A stretch of 29,066 nucleotides of DNA, taken from assembly GCA_001460835.1 (NCBI GenBank), contig CYKH01000335.1:1-29066 (forward strand). Reading direction: 5' to 3'. How positions within the stretch are numbered: the stretch's first letter is position 1; every line of letters starts with the position of its first letter. Source of the stretch: Bodo saltans. Lineage: Eukaryota; Euglenozoa; Kinetoplastea; Eubodonida; Bodonidae. The translations under genes and the position numbers were made by a program. Positions 9,701 through 18,487 of this stretch are shown here, one piece after another. The notes under the pieces are model-generated. The model did not search any database, was not told the DNA's origin, and saw only the letters and a list, made by a program, of their open reading frames with translations.

Positions 9701-9748
9701 TTTCTTGATTTCCTTTGTTTTTTTCCTGCCATTATCAACAAATAAAAG
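9701..9748 (+). promoter_or_regulatory. Candidate spliced-leader acceptor of the SET-domain gene
   Basis: A T-rich tract containing TTTGTTTTTTTCCTGCC is followed by AG at 9747-9748. The next ATG is at 9774. The earlier in-frame ATG at 9681 lies before this site. Confidence 0.5.
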
Positions 9749-9773
9749 TTCATCGAAGAGTAATTTGTGCGAC

Positions 9774-11126
9774 ATGCCACCACCCTCCAACAGGAAACGT
9801 GGCCGTGTGCAGGATGTGGCAGGTGCCACGAAGGGCCAATTGCAACATCCAATGATGGTAGGCAGCCAACCTAACGAGCCGCCGCTATTTGCGTTCCTTC
9901 TGTCAAAGTACCTCCGTAGACGACACGAGGAGGGCCAGCAGGCCAACACACAAGTTCTAAGAAACACCAGAGCTGCTGGGTTGCAGATGATCCCAATGCC
10001 ATCGGCGGATATCAACGGGAGGACTTCTTCATCGGAGAGTAGTTTTGCAACGGCAGCAGCAGGTCGTGGTTCCGTTGCTCCTGCTGATGGAGGTAGCTCG
10101 CCATTCATACCCGACTCTGCTGCCACCTCTGAGGAGTACCTGTCAACGCCTGTGCCTCAAGATGATATTCCAGCAGTAGCAGCAGCACCTGTTGTATCAT
10201 CATCTACGACACAACAGTTGCCGACCATCGCGGAGTTATTACCCTACCCGTTGGGTGCTCTTCGCGACCTCGAGACATTTGTAGAGCTGCACTGCGCGCA
10301 TCTTGCTGCCAAGCGTCAGCTGCTGCATGAGGAATATTTGCTTGATGCGCCTCCCACTACATCTGTGATCTTGCGAGCGGTGGGATACCTCGCGTCCGCC
10401 CCGTTGTTGCGCTGCGTGTTGATGCACCACGCATACGAAACAAAGGAGTACCAGCGAGTGCTCACTGTGCTGGACACGCTACGCCGCGACGTTGGGAAGC
10501 TATGGATGCGGTTGGAGTCGCTTCTGCGGGAGTCGATATTTGATGTGGCATCATCCCGTCTGACTTCGTCGTCCATCACGAAGAACGCGATTTTTGTGGC
10601 AGCATTTACCACTGCGCTGCGATACGAAACCAATAAGAAGCTTGAGGCGCTGAAGGCGAATGGCCCTCGACCGGCGCTGCTGATTGTGCCGAGTCAAATT
10701 CGAGTCGCGAACTTTGGCGTATTTCTGCGTGGGTCCATTCCAAAAGATACTCCAATCATGGGCTACGCAGGAGAGCTTGAGGAGGTGGATGCTTACGCCA
10801 GTGGGTATCGAATGGCATGCCAGAAGGGCGTTGTCATTGACAGTTTAATGGAGAGGTGCCTATGTTCCATGATGAACGACGCCAAATTCAGTGTCTTTGC
10901 CAACAATTGCCAGTTTAAAGCTGGGACCAAAGTCACAGGAGTTCGAGCATCCAGCAAACGCCACATTAAGGATGAGGAGTTGTTTGTGAGCTACGGTGCA
11001 AAGTTTCGTTTTGATCTGGAGGGGGTTGCGGCAGGGTTCAGCCGCAGCTTGGCTGCCGATATGTCGTGGTTGGCACGCGGTGTGACCCTTCCTGAGTTGA
11101 ATGTGAACTCGTCGAAGAGTGAGTGA
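9774..11126 (+). CDS. SET-domain protein (putative lysine methyltransferase)
   Basis: SET domains transfer methyl groups from S-adenosylmethionine to lysines of histones or other proteins. The domain fills about 303-408 of the 450 residues. GVFLRGSIPKDTPIMGYAGE matches the first conserved block, NNCQF near 377-381 replaces the usual N-H-S-C core, and EELFVSYG (401-408) matches the end block with its Tyr. The canonical RFxNHxC is therefore only partly kept, so activity is uncertain. The N-terminus starts basic (SNRKRGR), then is Ser/Ala-rich and probably disordered to about 145. A helical region (about 150-295) precedes SET. No pre-SET cysteine cluster or PHD finger is seen. The short cysteine-free tail argues against a post-SET motif. 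Confidence 0.82.
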   Translation: MPPPSNRKRGRVQDVAGATKGQLQHPMMVGSQPNEPPLFAFLLSKYLRRRHEEGQQANTQVLRNTRAAGLQMIPMPSADINGRTSSSESSFATAAAGRGSVAPADGGSSPFIPDSAATSEEYLSTPVPQDDIPAVAAAPVVSSSTTQQLPTIAELLPYPLGALRDLETFVELHCAHLAAKRQLLHEEYLLDAPPTTSVILRAVGYLASAPLLRCVLMHHAYETKEYQRVLTVLDTLRRDVGKLWMRLESLLRESIFDVASSRLTSSSITKNAIFVAAFTTALRYETNKKLEALKANGPRPALLIVPSQIRVANFGVFLRGSIPKDTPIMGYAGELEEVDAYASGYRMACQKGVVIDSLMERCLCSMMNDAKFSVFANNCQFKAGTKVTGVRASSKRHIKDEELFVSYGAKFRFDLEGVAAGFSRSLAADMSWLARGVTLPELNVNSSKSE

Positions 11127-11236
11127 CCCTCTGTCTCTCATACTTTTTCTCTCTGTCTTTGTTGCCCCCACGTACACGGATTTTGTCTTTACAATGAATA
11201 CGAATGCGTAGCTCCCTGTTCCTTTAAAAAACAACG

Positions 11237-11274
11237 TTTGGGCTTCATTCTTTGGAAATCAATAAATATCGAAG
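11237..11274 (+). promoter_or_regulatory. Candidate spliced-leader acceptor of the TerD-like gene
   Basis: A weak T-rich stretch (TTTGGGCTTCATTCTTT) precedes AG at 11273-11274. The following leader, rich in AAC/CAA, has no ATG until 11324. A stronger C/T tract lies farther away at about 11130-11170, so the exact site is uncertain. Confidence 0.3.
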
Positions 11275-11323
11275 TAGATCTGCAATAGAAACAAAACAAC
11301 AAAACAACAACACAACACATTCG

Positions 11324-12982
11324 ATGGCGACCTGCCCTGCTTCCAGCGATGCTCTCATCAACCCGAGCAACCACAATGGAGTGATTATTGCAGAAAGCGC
11401 TACTCAGATCACACTCCGCGTTTTGTGGCCCAAAGAGCTTCTGGTGGATTTAGATTTCGCAGCGGTGCTATTCGATGAACACGGCACCGCAACTGAACTC
11501 GTGTCCTACTCTTCACCCACATCTAGCGATGCTGCTCGCACAGTGTCCCTCGTCACAGGAGACCAGAGGTCTGGCGATATCGGTGAGGCCATCGTTGTTC
11601 GCCTTGCGAACCTCTCCTCGAGCGTCGATGCCATTGGCTTCCTCGTCACGTGCCCTGATACGAAACGATCCATGACGGAGGTTCACGAGCTGCACGTGTT
11701 GGCGACTGCAGAAGGCACTTTCCAATCCTCAGAGGAGAGTGATCCTTCGCCCTCCTCTTGGAAGTACACGTGTGCACCACGTGACGATGCTGTTGAACTT
11801 CGTTTACGTGACCCCATTCACATGCGTATGGTCGCGTCGATTCAGCGAAATCGTGCGGACAAGAACAAAAAGAAATCCCTTCGGAAAAGTGGCGATGAAG
11901 TGACTGGTGATTGGGTGCTGCGAGTGCATCGAAACCTTGTCCACGGGCTCTCCGCACGTGACGCCGCCGCGACGATGGCCGTGGTGCTTGGCTACTGCCA
12001 CACTGCGTCAGAAGCGCATGTGTCCTTCCCATTTCCACTTTATCTTGAGAAGGATCAATGCTTTCACATCCGCGAGGAAACTGCTGCTGCTGATGGTGCG
12101 AGAGGACGTCGACCACGTCACGTGTCGCACAACGAAGGCAGCAACGGTGCGTTTCTCACCGTCGGTGTTGGGTGGGATATTCCCCCAGCAATTTCGGCAG
12201 CCAACGACGAGAATTCATCGGCGAGCGACATTGATCTTTCATGTGTGGCCATTAACGTTCACGAACGGAATGCGCAGAGTCAAATCAAAGATATGCTATT
12301 CTGGGGGAAGATCACTGGCCTCAACGGTGCCATCACACATTCCGGTGACAATACCGATGGTGAGGGCGACGGCCTCGATGAGTTTTTGACGATAGACTTG
12401 TCCCGCATTCCACAGAACGTCACGACGCTTGCATTTATAGTTTCCAGCTACAACAAGCCGACCCTTGATGCGGCGAGGAATATTTTATTTTCCGTTGCAC
12501 GAAACAGCGATGAGGGCGTGCTGGTGCTAATGGAGGGCATCGGTAGTGGTGGGAGTTACACCAGCTTCATCCCATGTGTGCTGGAGAGGCATGAGGAGGA
12601 GCTGGGAGGACCCTTTACGTCGTCGAATGCGCCATCAGCGTCACGTTGGAGAATTCGTGTGCTCTCGTTGCCTGTGGTTGGCCACAGTGTTTCCGACGAA
12701 GCGACACGTGCGTCCGTCTGCGCCACTGTAATAGCAGCAAGCGGCAGAGGTGGCCAAGCTGCACCCCGCGCACTCCATATTAGGCGTTCTGCAGAAGTTG
12801 CTCAGCAACGACGACAACGAAATGCTTTGAGTTCTCAACAATCCCTAAGAGATGGAGATGCACCTGCGAGGAGTTCGCACACTCCTGGTGCTGACTATGA
12901 GCCCTCCAAACTAGTCATCTGGATTTGTGTGGGTTTCATCGTTGTGGTGACAGCATACGTGTTGAGGGGTATGGGACTATGA
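11324..12982 (+). CDS. Tail-anchored protein with two TerD-like domains
   Basis: TerD domains are calcium-binding beta-sandwich modules best known from bacterial tellurite and stress-response operons; they are rare in eukaryotes. The 552-residue protein has a diverged first copy (about 20-130: LLVDLDFAAVLFDEHG, then GDQRSGDIGEAIVVRL) and a clear second copy (about 278-395: FLTVGVGWDIPP, DIDLSCVAI, ITHSGDNTDGEGDGLDEFLT, DLSRIPQNVTTLAFIV). The acidic HSGDN and GDGLDE residues that hold calcium in the family are kept in the second copy only. A hydrophobic segment (about 530-546, LVIWICVGFIVVVTAYV) ends six residues before the C-terminus. This is the form of a tail-anchored protein with its bulk in the cytosol. 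No ter-operon partner is nearby. The role is unknown; calcium or stress sensing at a membrane is inference. Confidence 0.85.
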   Translation: MATCPASSDALINPSNHNGVIIAESATQITLRVLWPKELLVDLDFAAVLFDEHGTATELVSYSSPTSSDAARTVSLVTGDQRSGDIGEAIVVRLANLSSSVDAIGFLVTCPDTKRSMTEVHELHVLATAEGTFQSSEESDPSPSSWKYTCAPRDDAVELRLRDPIHMRMVASIQRNRADKNKKKSLRKSGDEVTGDWVLRVHRNLVHGLSARDAAATMAVVLGYCHTASEAHVSFPFPLYLEKDQCFHIREETAAADGARGRRPRHVSHNEGSNGAFLTVGVGWDIPPAISAANDENSSASDIDLSCVAINVHERNAQSQIKDMLFWGKITGLNGAITHSGDNTDGEGDGLDEFLTIDLSRIPQNVTTLAFIVSSYNKPTLDAARNILFSVARNSDEGVLVLMEGIGSGGSYTSFIPCVLERHEEELGGPFTSSNAPSASRWRIRVLSLPVVGHSVSDEATRASVCATVIAASGRGGQAAPRALHIRRSAEVAQQRRQRNALSSQQSLRDGDAPARSSHTPGADYEPSKLVIWICVGFIVVVTAYVLRGMGL

Positions 12983-13313
12983 TTGTGAGAGGAGTCCTGC
13001 GAAAACCCACCTTCGTTTTTTTTTTTTGAAATCTTACGTGAGTGCACGCATATCATTTTGCTTCTACGGTAGAGTTGCCCTGTGCGCCAATTCTACCAAC
13101 AAGTCATTCACAATTCTTCGCTGCATCGTTTTTTCTCTCTTGTTGTTGCTGCTGAAATGCATTTTGACGCACGTCATGAAACAAATCACAATGCTGCGTG
13201 CCTGAAGTCACTTGCTTTCATTATTCTATTTTGTTGAAATATCACAGCAAAAACTATCAATCAACGTGGGAGTACTGCACAAAGAACCTTTGGTTAAGAG
13301 ACAATTTTCAATT
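12983..13313 (+). other. Intergenic region before Sec10
   Basis: No gene is supported. It has a T-run at about 13016-13026, T-rich sequence, and an acceptor-like site with AG at 13246-13247. The Sec10 frame is open back to ATG 13212, but that codon precedes the acceptor. Confidence 0.5.
13211..13247 (+). promoter_or_regulatory. Candidate spliced-leader acceptor of Sec10
   Basis: The tract TTGCTTTCATTATTCTATTT is followed by ATATCACAG with AG at 13246-13247. The leader to ATG 13314 is about 66 nt and has no ATG. Confidence 0.45.
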
Positions 13314-16300
13314 ATGTCTGAACAAGGAGACGTCTTTGATACCTTATCAAGTCCCCAATCATCTGGACAAGCACCGCTTCTGCTAGATCGTTCTATTTTC
13401 ACTCCTTCTTCTTTTGCCGCACCTGTTCTCGTCAACGCGATATGTCAACGCGTGCTGATGTCTGTCCCAGTAGACACCAGTAACATGCGCGGAGGAAGTA
13501 ACTTCGGAGCAAGCACCTCACAGCAACACCAAGATGAGGTGCCTCAGGAGGTACATCAGAATATTGCTGGCCGGCTTGTCAAGACGCTTGAAGAGGCTGA
13601 GGCACAGCTTGCGCAGCTGTACGCTGAGGAACAGCGTGCAGTACGGCACGCCGAGGGTGATGCGCGTGCGATTGAAGCAAGCAAAAAGTCTCTCCTGAAT
13701 CAAATCCGCGTCGCGTTAAATGATGGCACCTCTCAGAGAATTCGAGGCATGGAGGACGCCATCGGGAACGCACTCACGTCCACAGTCGGGGTGGAGCAGC
13801 ATCTCAATCAATCGAATGCTCGAGTCACACGTGGCCGTGTCGTGTCGCTACTGCTCAAGTACTTTCAAATGTTTTCACACATTGACAGCAAACAGTTTGA
13901 AGGATTGTTAGAAAACTTATCACGAGCCCGTGCGGAGCAGCGGAAGAAGACAACCGACCAGTGGGCGAATGGGGAGGTGTCCTCTGTGGACCCAAAGTAT
14001 TACACCGTTTTCCAACGAGGAGTAGACCTCCAGCAATCACCCTCTAAGAAACAGTTAAAAAGCAAAGCGAATAAAAAGCGCAGGACGCTGAAAACGCCAG
14101 ACGACGATGAAGACGATGAAGACGAGGAGTCAGAAGAAGACAGCGACGATGACGACGTAAAAAGCAAAGCGAAGAAAAAGCGCAGGACGCTGAAAACGTC
14201 AGACGACGATGAAGACGATGAAGACGAGGAGTCAGAAGAAGACAGCGACGATGACGACGACGACGACGACGATGAGGACGACGAAGAACGCGCACGAATA
14301 AAAGCAATCGATGATGATATCCCCTCACCGGAGAATGCGACCGTCGCGTCCAACAAAGTCCCACTGCATCGTTTTGAAATGGTTGCCGTGAGTGGAGGCT
14401 TAGATCGACTGTTCGCACTGCGATACTACACTGAGGCTCAAGTCCCCTGGATGCTGAAACTGAGTGTGCTTAGCAGAGAACTCGCCGCAGTCGCCAACAA
14501 CGCGTCTAATATTGAGCGTTACTTGGAGTGGCTCAAGGAAGAGCTTGAAGAAGACTGCACGCACCTGATGCAATCATTCCGAGCTTTCTACGATGAAAAC
14601 GGAGAAGCCTCAGTGCACATGGCGTATGGAAAGCTTGAAGAAGACTGCACGCACCTGATGCAATCATTCCGAGCTTTCTACGATGAAAACGGAGAAGCCT
14701 CAGTGCACATGGCGTATGGAAAGAGCCTTTTGAAGACACTGGAGCTGAGCGGCAAGTTGTACGGGTCGTTGTGCGTTGCAGCGGCGGCGGCGGATGCCAA
14801 TAGCAGTGCCCAGGACGACGCCACGGCGCTGCTCGACTACGTGATCAAAAAGTCAGCACAGGACTTGGTGACAGAAATGCGCTCGTCGCACTCCCCTAAC
14901 GTGCCACCCGAGCAGCCTCCCCTTCCAGAGATTACACTGTCGACGCTGATGGCCTTCTTTGACGCCAAGACGAAGCCAGGGATTGTCTTGCTATACAATT
15001 TCCTAGAACAGCGTGTGAAGCGAGAGGCGCTGGTGGTGGAGTCTATTGTGGCGGGGTGCTTTGGTCGTGAGGAGCATAATGTGAATGTGAACGCGACGAG
15101 TGCCAAGGCGAAGCATACACCGTCGCTTTCAGGCGAGAGTCAACATCGGCGCACGATGTCGGGATCTTTGACGTCCATCGCTGCGGCCTCTACGACTGGT
15201 AAGAAAAGCTACATGCATGCGTCGGGTACAGGTGGCGGTATGGCGGCCTCGCTGGCGTCAACCGGCCTCACCGATGCGGGCGGCCGCCAAGCTCGACAAC
15301 AGTTACTCTACAAAATTATGGATCAAGTGCTACGACGCTACGTGACGGAATTGCAAAGTGCCGCCAATCAGCACTTTCAAACTCTCCTTACCCTTCTTGT
15401 TCGAGAACGCAGGCGGCGTTTCGCGGCGAGGCGTCCGGCACAACGCCTACGTTACCGGAAGCGAGTATCACAGTGCCGTCTTGAGATGCGTGATACACTT
15501 CTGAAACGGCGGAAGAACCTGCTTCTTAAACGATCCACAACAGAGCTGCAAATGATTTTTGATGTGATCCCGTCGTTGTTCCCTCATCAATCCGAGTATG
15601 TATCCGGGCGACAAGAGGTCAGCCTCCTCCAGCGATACATGCTTGCCATCGACGATACGTACCGACTCACTCTCCTCGTGTCCGCCGAGGTCAACGAGCC
15701 GTTTGATGTGAAACCTGACCAAAGAAGGCGCAGGAATACCTAGAGCGAATGGAGGAGGTGTGCCATCGTGTCTTGACCCTCACGCCTCCCGCTCAGGTAC
15801 CCATGTACATTGTCGATTTGCTTTCACTAGGGATTGAAGAAGTGGCAAAGTACCTCAACGCGGAGGCCGATAAAATGCTGAAGTTTGTGAAGGACGAGCG
15901 TAGTGCGTGGAATAAGAAGCCACACCCTCGTGGTGAGGAGGCTTGGATTAGCCCGTCGCCGGTCGAACGGCAATTGTGTGCCGCCAGGATGATTATCTTT
16001 GCCCAGACCACCATCATGCGTCTCCACGAATACTGCGCGTCGATTGCACTCCAAGCACATCTGGGAGCACTGTCGGCAGATGGACTTCTGGACTTTGCGT
16101 CGCGCTCAGACTTTTTGAAATTAGATGAGACGTTAGAGGAGCTAATCAACCTTGCCGCGGCGGCAATTGTGACGAAAAGCCTCGTGATTTTGTATTACTC
16201 GCAGAACAAACACGACTTCCGGCCAAAAGAAGAGCGTAAGAAAAAAGGCGACGATGATGGTGCGTCCGTGATGGTGGTGCGCCCCTCGACTCGTGCTTGT

Positions 16301-16960
16301 GGTTTGTTTTGTCAGTATGTCAACTTTCAGCTTCTTCAGATACAACCGTTGTTGGATGTCTCTTGCGGACAAATGTGGAGGCAGACGGTGGACGAGGTTC
16401 ACGTCCCCCCAGGAGGCCTAGGAGGAAGGCGAGGCGGGGATGGAGGCGCCACTCCGCCCCGTAGCCCAGCCCTTGGACCCTCAGCAGCCCCAACGGAATT
16501 ACGCGTGGGAGGGGACATCGATCGCACGTTGACCTCACTCCGAAAGAAAAGTGATGCGGTGACCAAAGTCAAGAAGATGTCTTTGCAGCAGCTGATTTTT
16601 GGTGACGGTGGTCCCACGTCCCTCGTACGGTCGATCGGTGTGCCACTGTACCGTGGTCTGTCTGCGCATCTTCGTCAGATGCGGTGCAACGAAGCAGGTG
16701 CCTTTGTGTACAAACAAGACGTCACCGAGTATGCTCGTGCATTACGCCCATTGATGATTGCACCGGGACTGGACTCGATTGTTGTGGAACGACTCATGGC
16801 GGTGCTGAAAGACACGAGTGGGTTGCTGCTTGCTGCCGTGGAGAACATCAAGGCGGTGAAGGGTGCTGGAATCCTTGGGGAGTTGATGAGCAACGAAGAA
16901 AAGGTTGCGTATCTTCAAATGCGTGATGATCTGCGTGAGGGATTTTCTCAAGGTCGATAG
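13314..16960 (+). CDS. Exocyst subunit Sec10-like, with a 1-nt frameshift near 15721
   Basis: Sec10 (EXOC5) is part of the exocyst, which tethers secretory vesicles to the plasma membrane; in kinetoplastids this site would be the flagellar pocket. The N-terminal part has the family's coiled-coil rod and a match to the region before the first helical bundle (LNQSNARVTRGR, LLKYFQMF, about 195-225). The C-terminal part carries the clearest matches: HDFRPKEE (about 966), the ACGLFCQYV stretch, GVPLYRGLSAHL, DVTEYARAL (about 1135), ENIKAV and LQMRDDLREG at the end. The upstream frame stops at 15743. The downstream frame continues from AAG AAG GCG CAG GAA TAC just before that stop, and one more A in the AAA at 15721-15723 would join them into about 1215 residues. 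This is long for the family (700-900), partly from acidic and duplicated insertions. The identification rests on scattered motifs. Confidence 0.8.
14056..14259 (+). repeat. Two 102-nt tandem units coding for basic-acidic blocks in Sec10
   Basis: Units at 14056-14157 and 14158-14259 are nearly identical and in frame (34 codons). Each encodes a basic stretch (KKRRTLKT) followed by an Asp/Glu-rich stretch. The second unit runs on into a longer GAC/GAT tract (to about 14286). The differences are few, so the copies look recent. The minus-strand reading frames here (Ser-rich or Arg/His-rich) are shadows of this repeat. Confidence 0.9.
14544..14723 (+). repeat. Exact 90-nt in-frame tandem duplication in Sec10
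   Basis: Positions 14544-14633 and 14634-14723 are identical base for base. Each copy encodes 30 residues beginning LEEDCTHLMQSFRAFYDENG and ending MAYGK. The duplication keeps the frame. A perfect copy with no synonymous change means a very recent event or an assembly artefact. Confidence 0.95.
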
Positions 16961-17049
16961 TCGAATTCCGCTGTTGAAGACCTTCAATAGACAACATCAA
17001 CCAACAAATAACTGTTACATGTCTCGATACTATTCTCTGTGGATTGCAA

Positions 17050-17081
17050 TTGTCTCATTCTCTCTCATAAAATTCATTAAG
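17050..17081 (+). promoter_or_regulatory. Candidate spliced-leader acceptor of the metacaspase gene
   Basis: A tract with TTGTCTCATTCTCTCTCAT is followed by AG at 17080-17081. The next ATG is 17103, which fixes the start. The hydrophobic stretch encoded upstream (from 17019) is then simply the pyrimidine tract read as codons. Confidence 0.5.
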
Positions 17082-17102
17082 ATACCTCAAATCAAGTGTG
17101 TG

Positions 17103-18146
17103 ATGGATCAAGTTGCTGCAGAGCCACGTGTTCGAGCACTGTTCATCGGTGTCAATGGAACGAACAGTAAGTTGTGTGGGTGCGGCACCGATGTAACTGC
17201 GATGCTTGTGGACCTTCGCGTCCAATGTGCGTTTCAAGATATGCATTTTGAGAATCGTATCTTAGTGGATGATTCACTCTTGCCCGGGAAAATGCCAACG
17301 AAGGGAAATATCAATGAAGGCATCAATTGGTTGGTGCATGACCAACGCCGTGGAGATGCGCTATTCTTCTTCTACTCAGGTCATGGGAGGCAAGTGCTCA
17401 GTCTGAACGGTAATTTTGAAAAAGACGGTTTGGACGAGGCCATTTGCGCCCTTGACGGCGACATCAAGGATGATGACTTATTCAAACTTCTTGCTGGTCG
17501 AGTCCATGCTGGTGTACGCTTGACGTGTGTATTCGACTGCTGCCACAGTGGTACCATTATGGACCTGCCGTTCGAGCTCGTTGGACACTCTGGGCATGCG
17601 GCACGCGATCGACTGCACATGAGCGGCATTCGCAGTAATAATTTCACTGCCGGCGATGTTGTGGTGTTTTCAGCGTGCGCAGACAGTCAAACGAGCGTTG
17701 AAGTTCCGAATACTGCCGATTTTGGAAACGGTAATCGAGGCGCAGGAGGTGCTGCAACACAAGCATTTCTGTGGGCATTGGCGAACGCTTATGGTCTACC
17801 GTTGGGCGAGGTGGTCCTAAAGATGCGCGCTTTTCTGGCTAAGAAGGGATACGAGCAGGTTCCGCAGCTGTCAAGCTCGAGGCGTATTGATTTGAGTATG
17901 CCATTCTCACTGTTTGGTCCTCTTGAAGTCGAACAGCCGCTGGTGCATTACGTTCCACAGCAGTACGCATCGCAGTTCCTCTCAACCAACAAGGCCCGCT
18001 TCAAGGCCCCATACACCAGCCCTGTTGCCGCCAGCCGCATCCGTTTCGGTGCCCGACATGAAGGCCCTCGGCAGCTACAAGGTGACGTTCCACAGCAGCC
18101 AGGGTACCAAGGCGCTCATCGACAATCTCGCAGCAGTTCGTCGTAG
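17103..18146 (+). CDS. Metacaspase (clan CD cysteine peptidase)
   Basis: Metacaspases cut after Arg or Lys and usually need calcium; in kinetoplastids they take part in recycling, cell-cycle or stress responses. The protein (347 residues as read) starts directly with the p20 fold: VRALFIGVNGT (10-20), the catalytic His H94 in YSGHGRQV, the DGLDEAI pocket loop (108-114), and the catalytic Cys C147 in FDCCHSG. The second part has FSACADSQTS and a GAATQAFLWAL helix. No Pro/Gln-rich prodomain is present, so this is a short form. Codons up to about 18045 favour G/C in third position; after that a different frame (from GAC ATG AAG GCC at about 18055) looks more coding-like, so the last 30 residues may result from a frameshift. 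Confidence 0.92.
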   Translation: MDQVAAEPRVRALFIGVNGTNSKLCGCGTDVTAMLVDLRVQCAFQDMHFENRILVDDSLLPGKMPTKGNINEGINWLVHDQRRGDALFFFYSGHGRQVLSLNGNFEKDGLDEAICALDGDIKDDDLFKLLAGRVHAGVRLTCVFDCCHSGTIMDLPFELVGHSGHAARDRLHMSGIRSNNFTAGDVVVFSACADSQTSVEVPNTADFGNGNRGAGGAATQAFLWALANAYGLPLGEVVLKMRAFLAKKGYEQVPQLSSSRRIDLSMPFSLFGPLEVEQPLVHYVPQQYASQFLSTNKARFKAPYTSPVAASRIRFGARHEGPRQLQGDVPQQPGYQGAHRQSRSSSS

Positions 18147-18487
18147 CCTGCGTTCGCAACGATGGCAGCTACAACCTAGCAGGTGGGAACAAATCGAAAT
18201 TTGCACATAACAAGAATGCCTCTGATGTGGCAGAAATCTCTTCGTTGCATACCCACGTCATAGTGCTCATCATTATTATTCTATTTGAAGTGTCATTGAC
18301 TTCCGTTGAAGTCGTTAAGCAACAACCTATTCATACCTGATCGTTCTGGGATGCAACAGCACAGAAAAAACATGTGTTCGACAATGTCGTCTTTGCATGA
18401 ATGCGGAGGTATTTCTCTTCCCCCCCCTCGATAAAGATCGTCAACGAAGTAATCTTTTTGCAATAAATCAAACCACAAAAACAAATA
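18147..18487 (+). other. Intergenic region with possible remnants of the metacaspase tail
   Basis: The first 90 nt still look coding in shifted frames: frame 1 to about 18145, then TGC GTT CGC AAC GAT GGC at 18149 in frame 2. After about 18240 the sequence is T/A-rich. It ends with a C-run and an acceptor-like AG at 18435-18436. No independent gene is supported. Confidence 0.4.
18410..18436 (+). promoter_or_regulatory. Candidate spliced-leader acceptor of the 40-residue-repeat gene
   Basis: The pyrimidine tract TATTTCTCTTCCCCCCCTCG is followed by ATAAAG with AG at 18435-18436. The leader to ATG 18488 is free of ATG. Confidence 0.45.

Noticed and set aside
14000-14418. Ser-rich and Arg/His-rich minus-strand frames
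   Set aside because: They are antisense readings of the Asp/Glu-rich repeat of Sec10 (GAC/GAT and GAA/GAG codons).
14056-14723. CRISPR array or satellite
   Set aside because: The units are adjacent with no spacers, in frame and inside a gene.
16905-17102. N-terminal extension of the metacaspase with a possible signal anchor
   Set aside because: The hydrophobic residues are encoded by the pyrimidine tract of the next acceptor, and the extension overlaps the end of Sec10.
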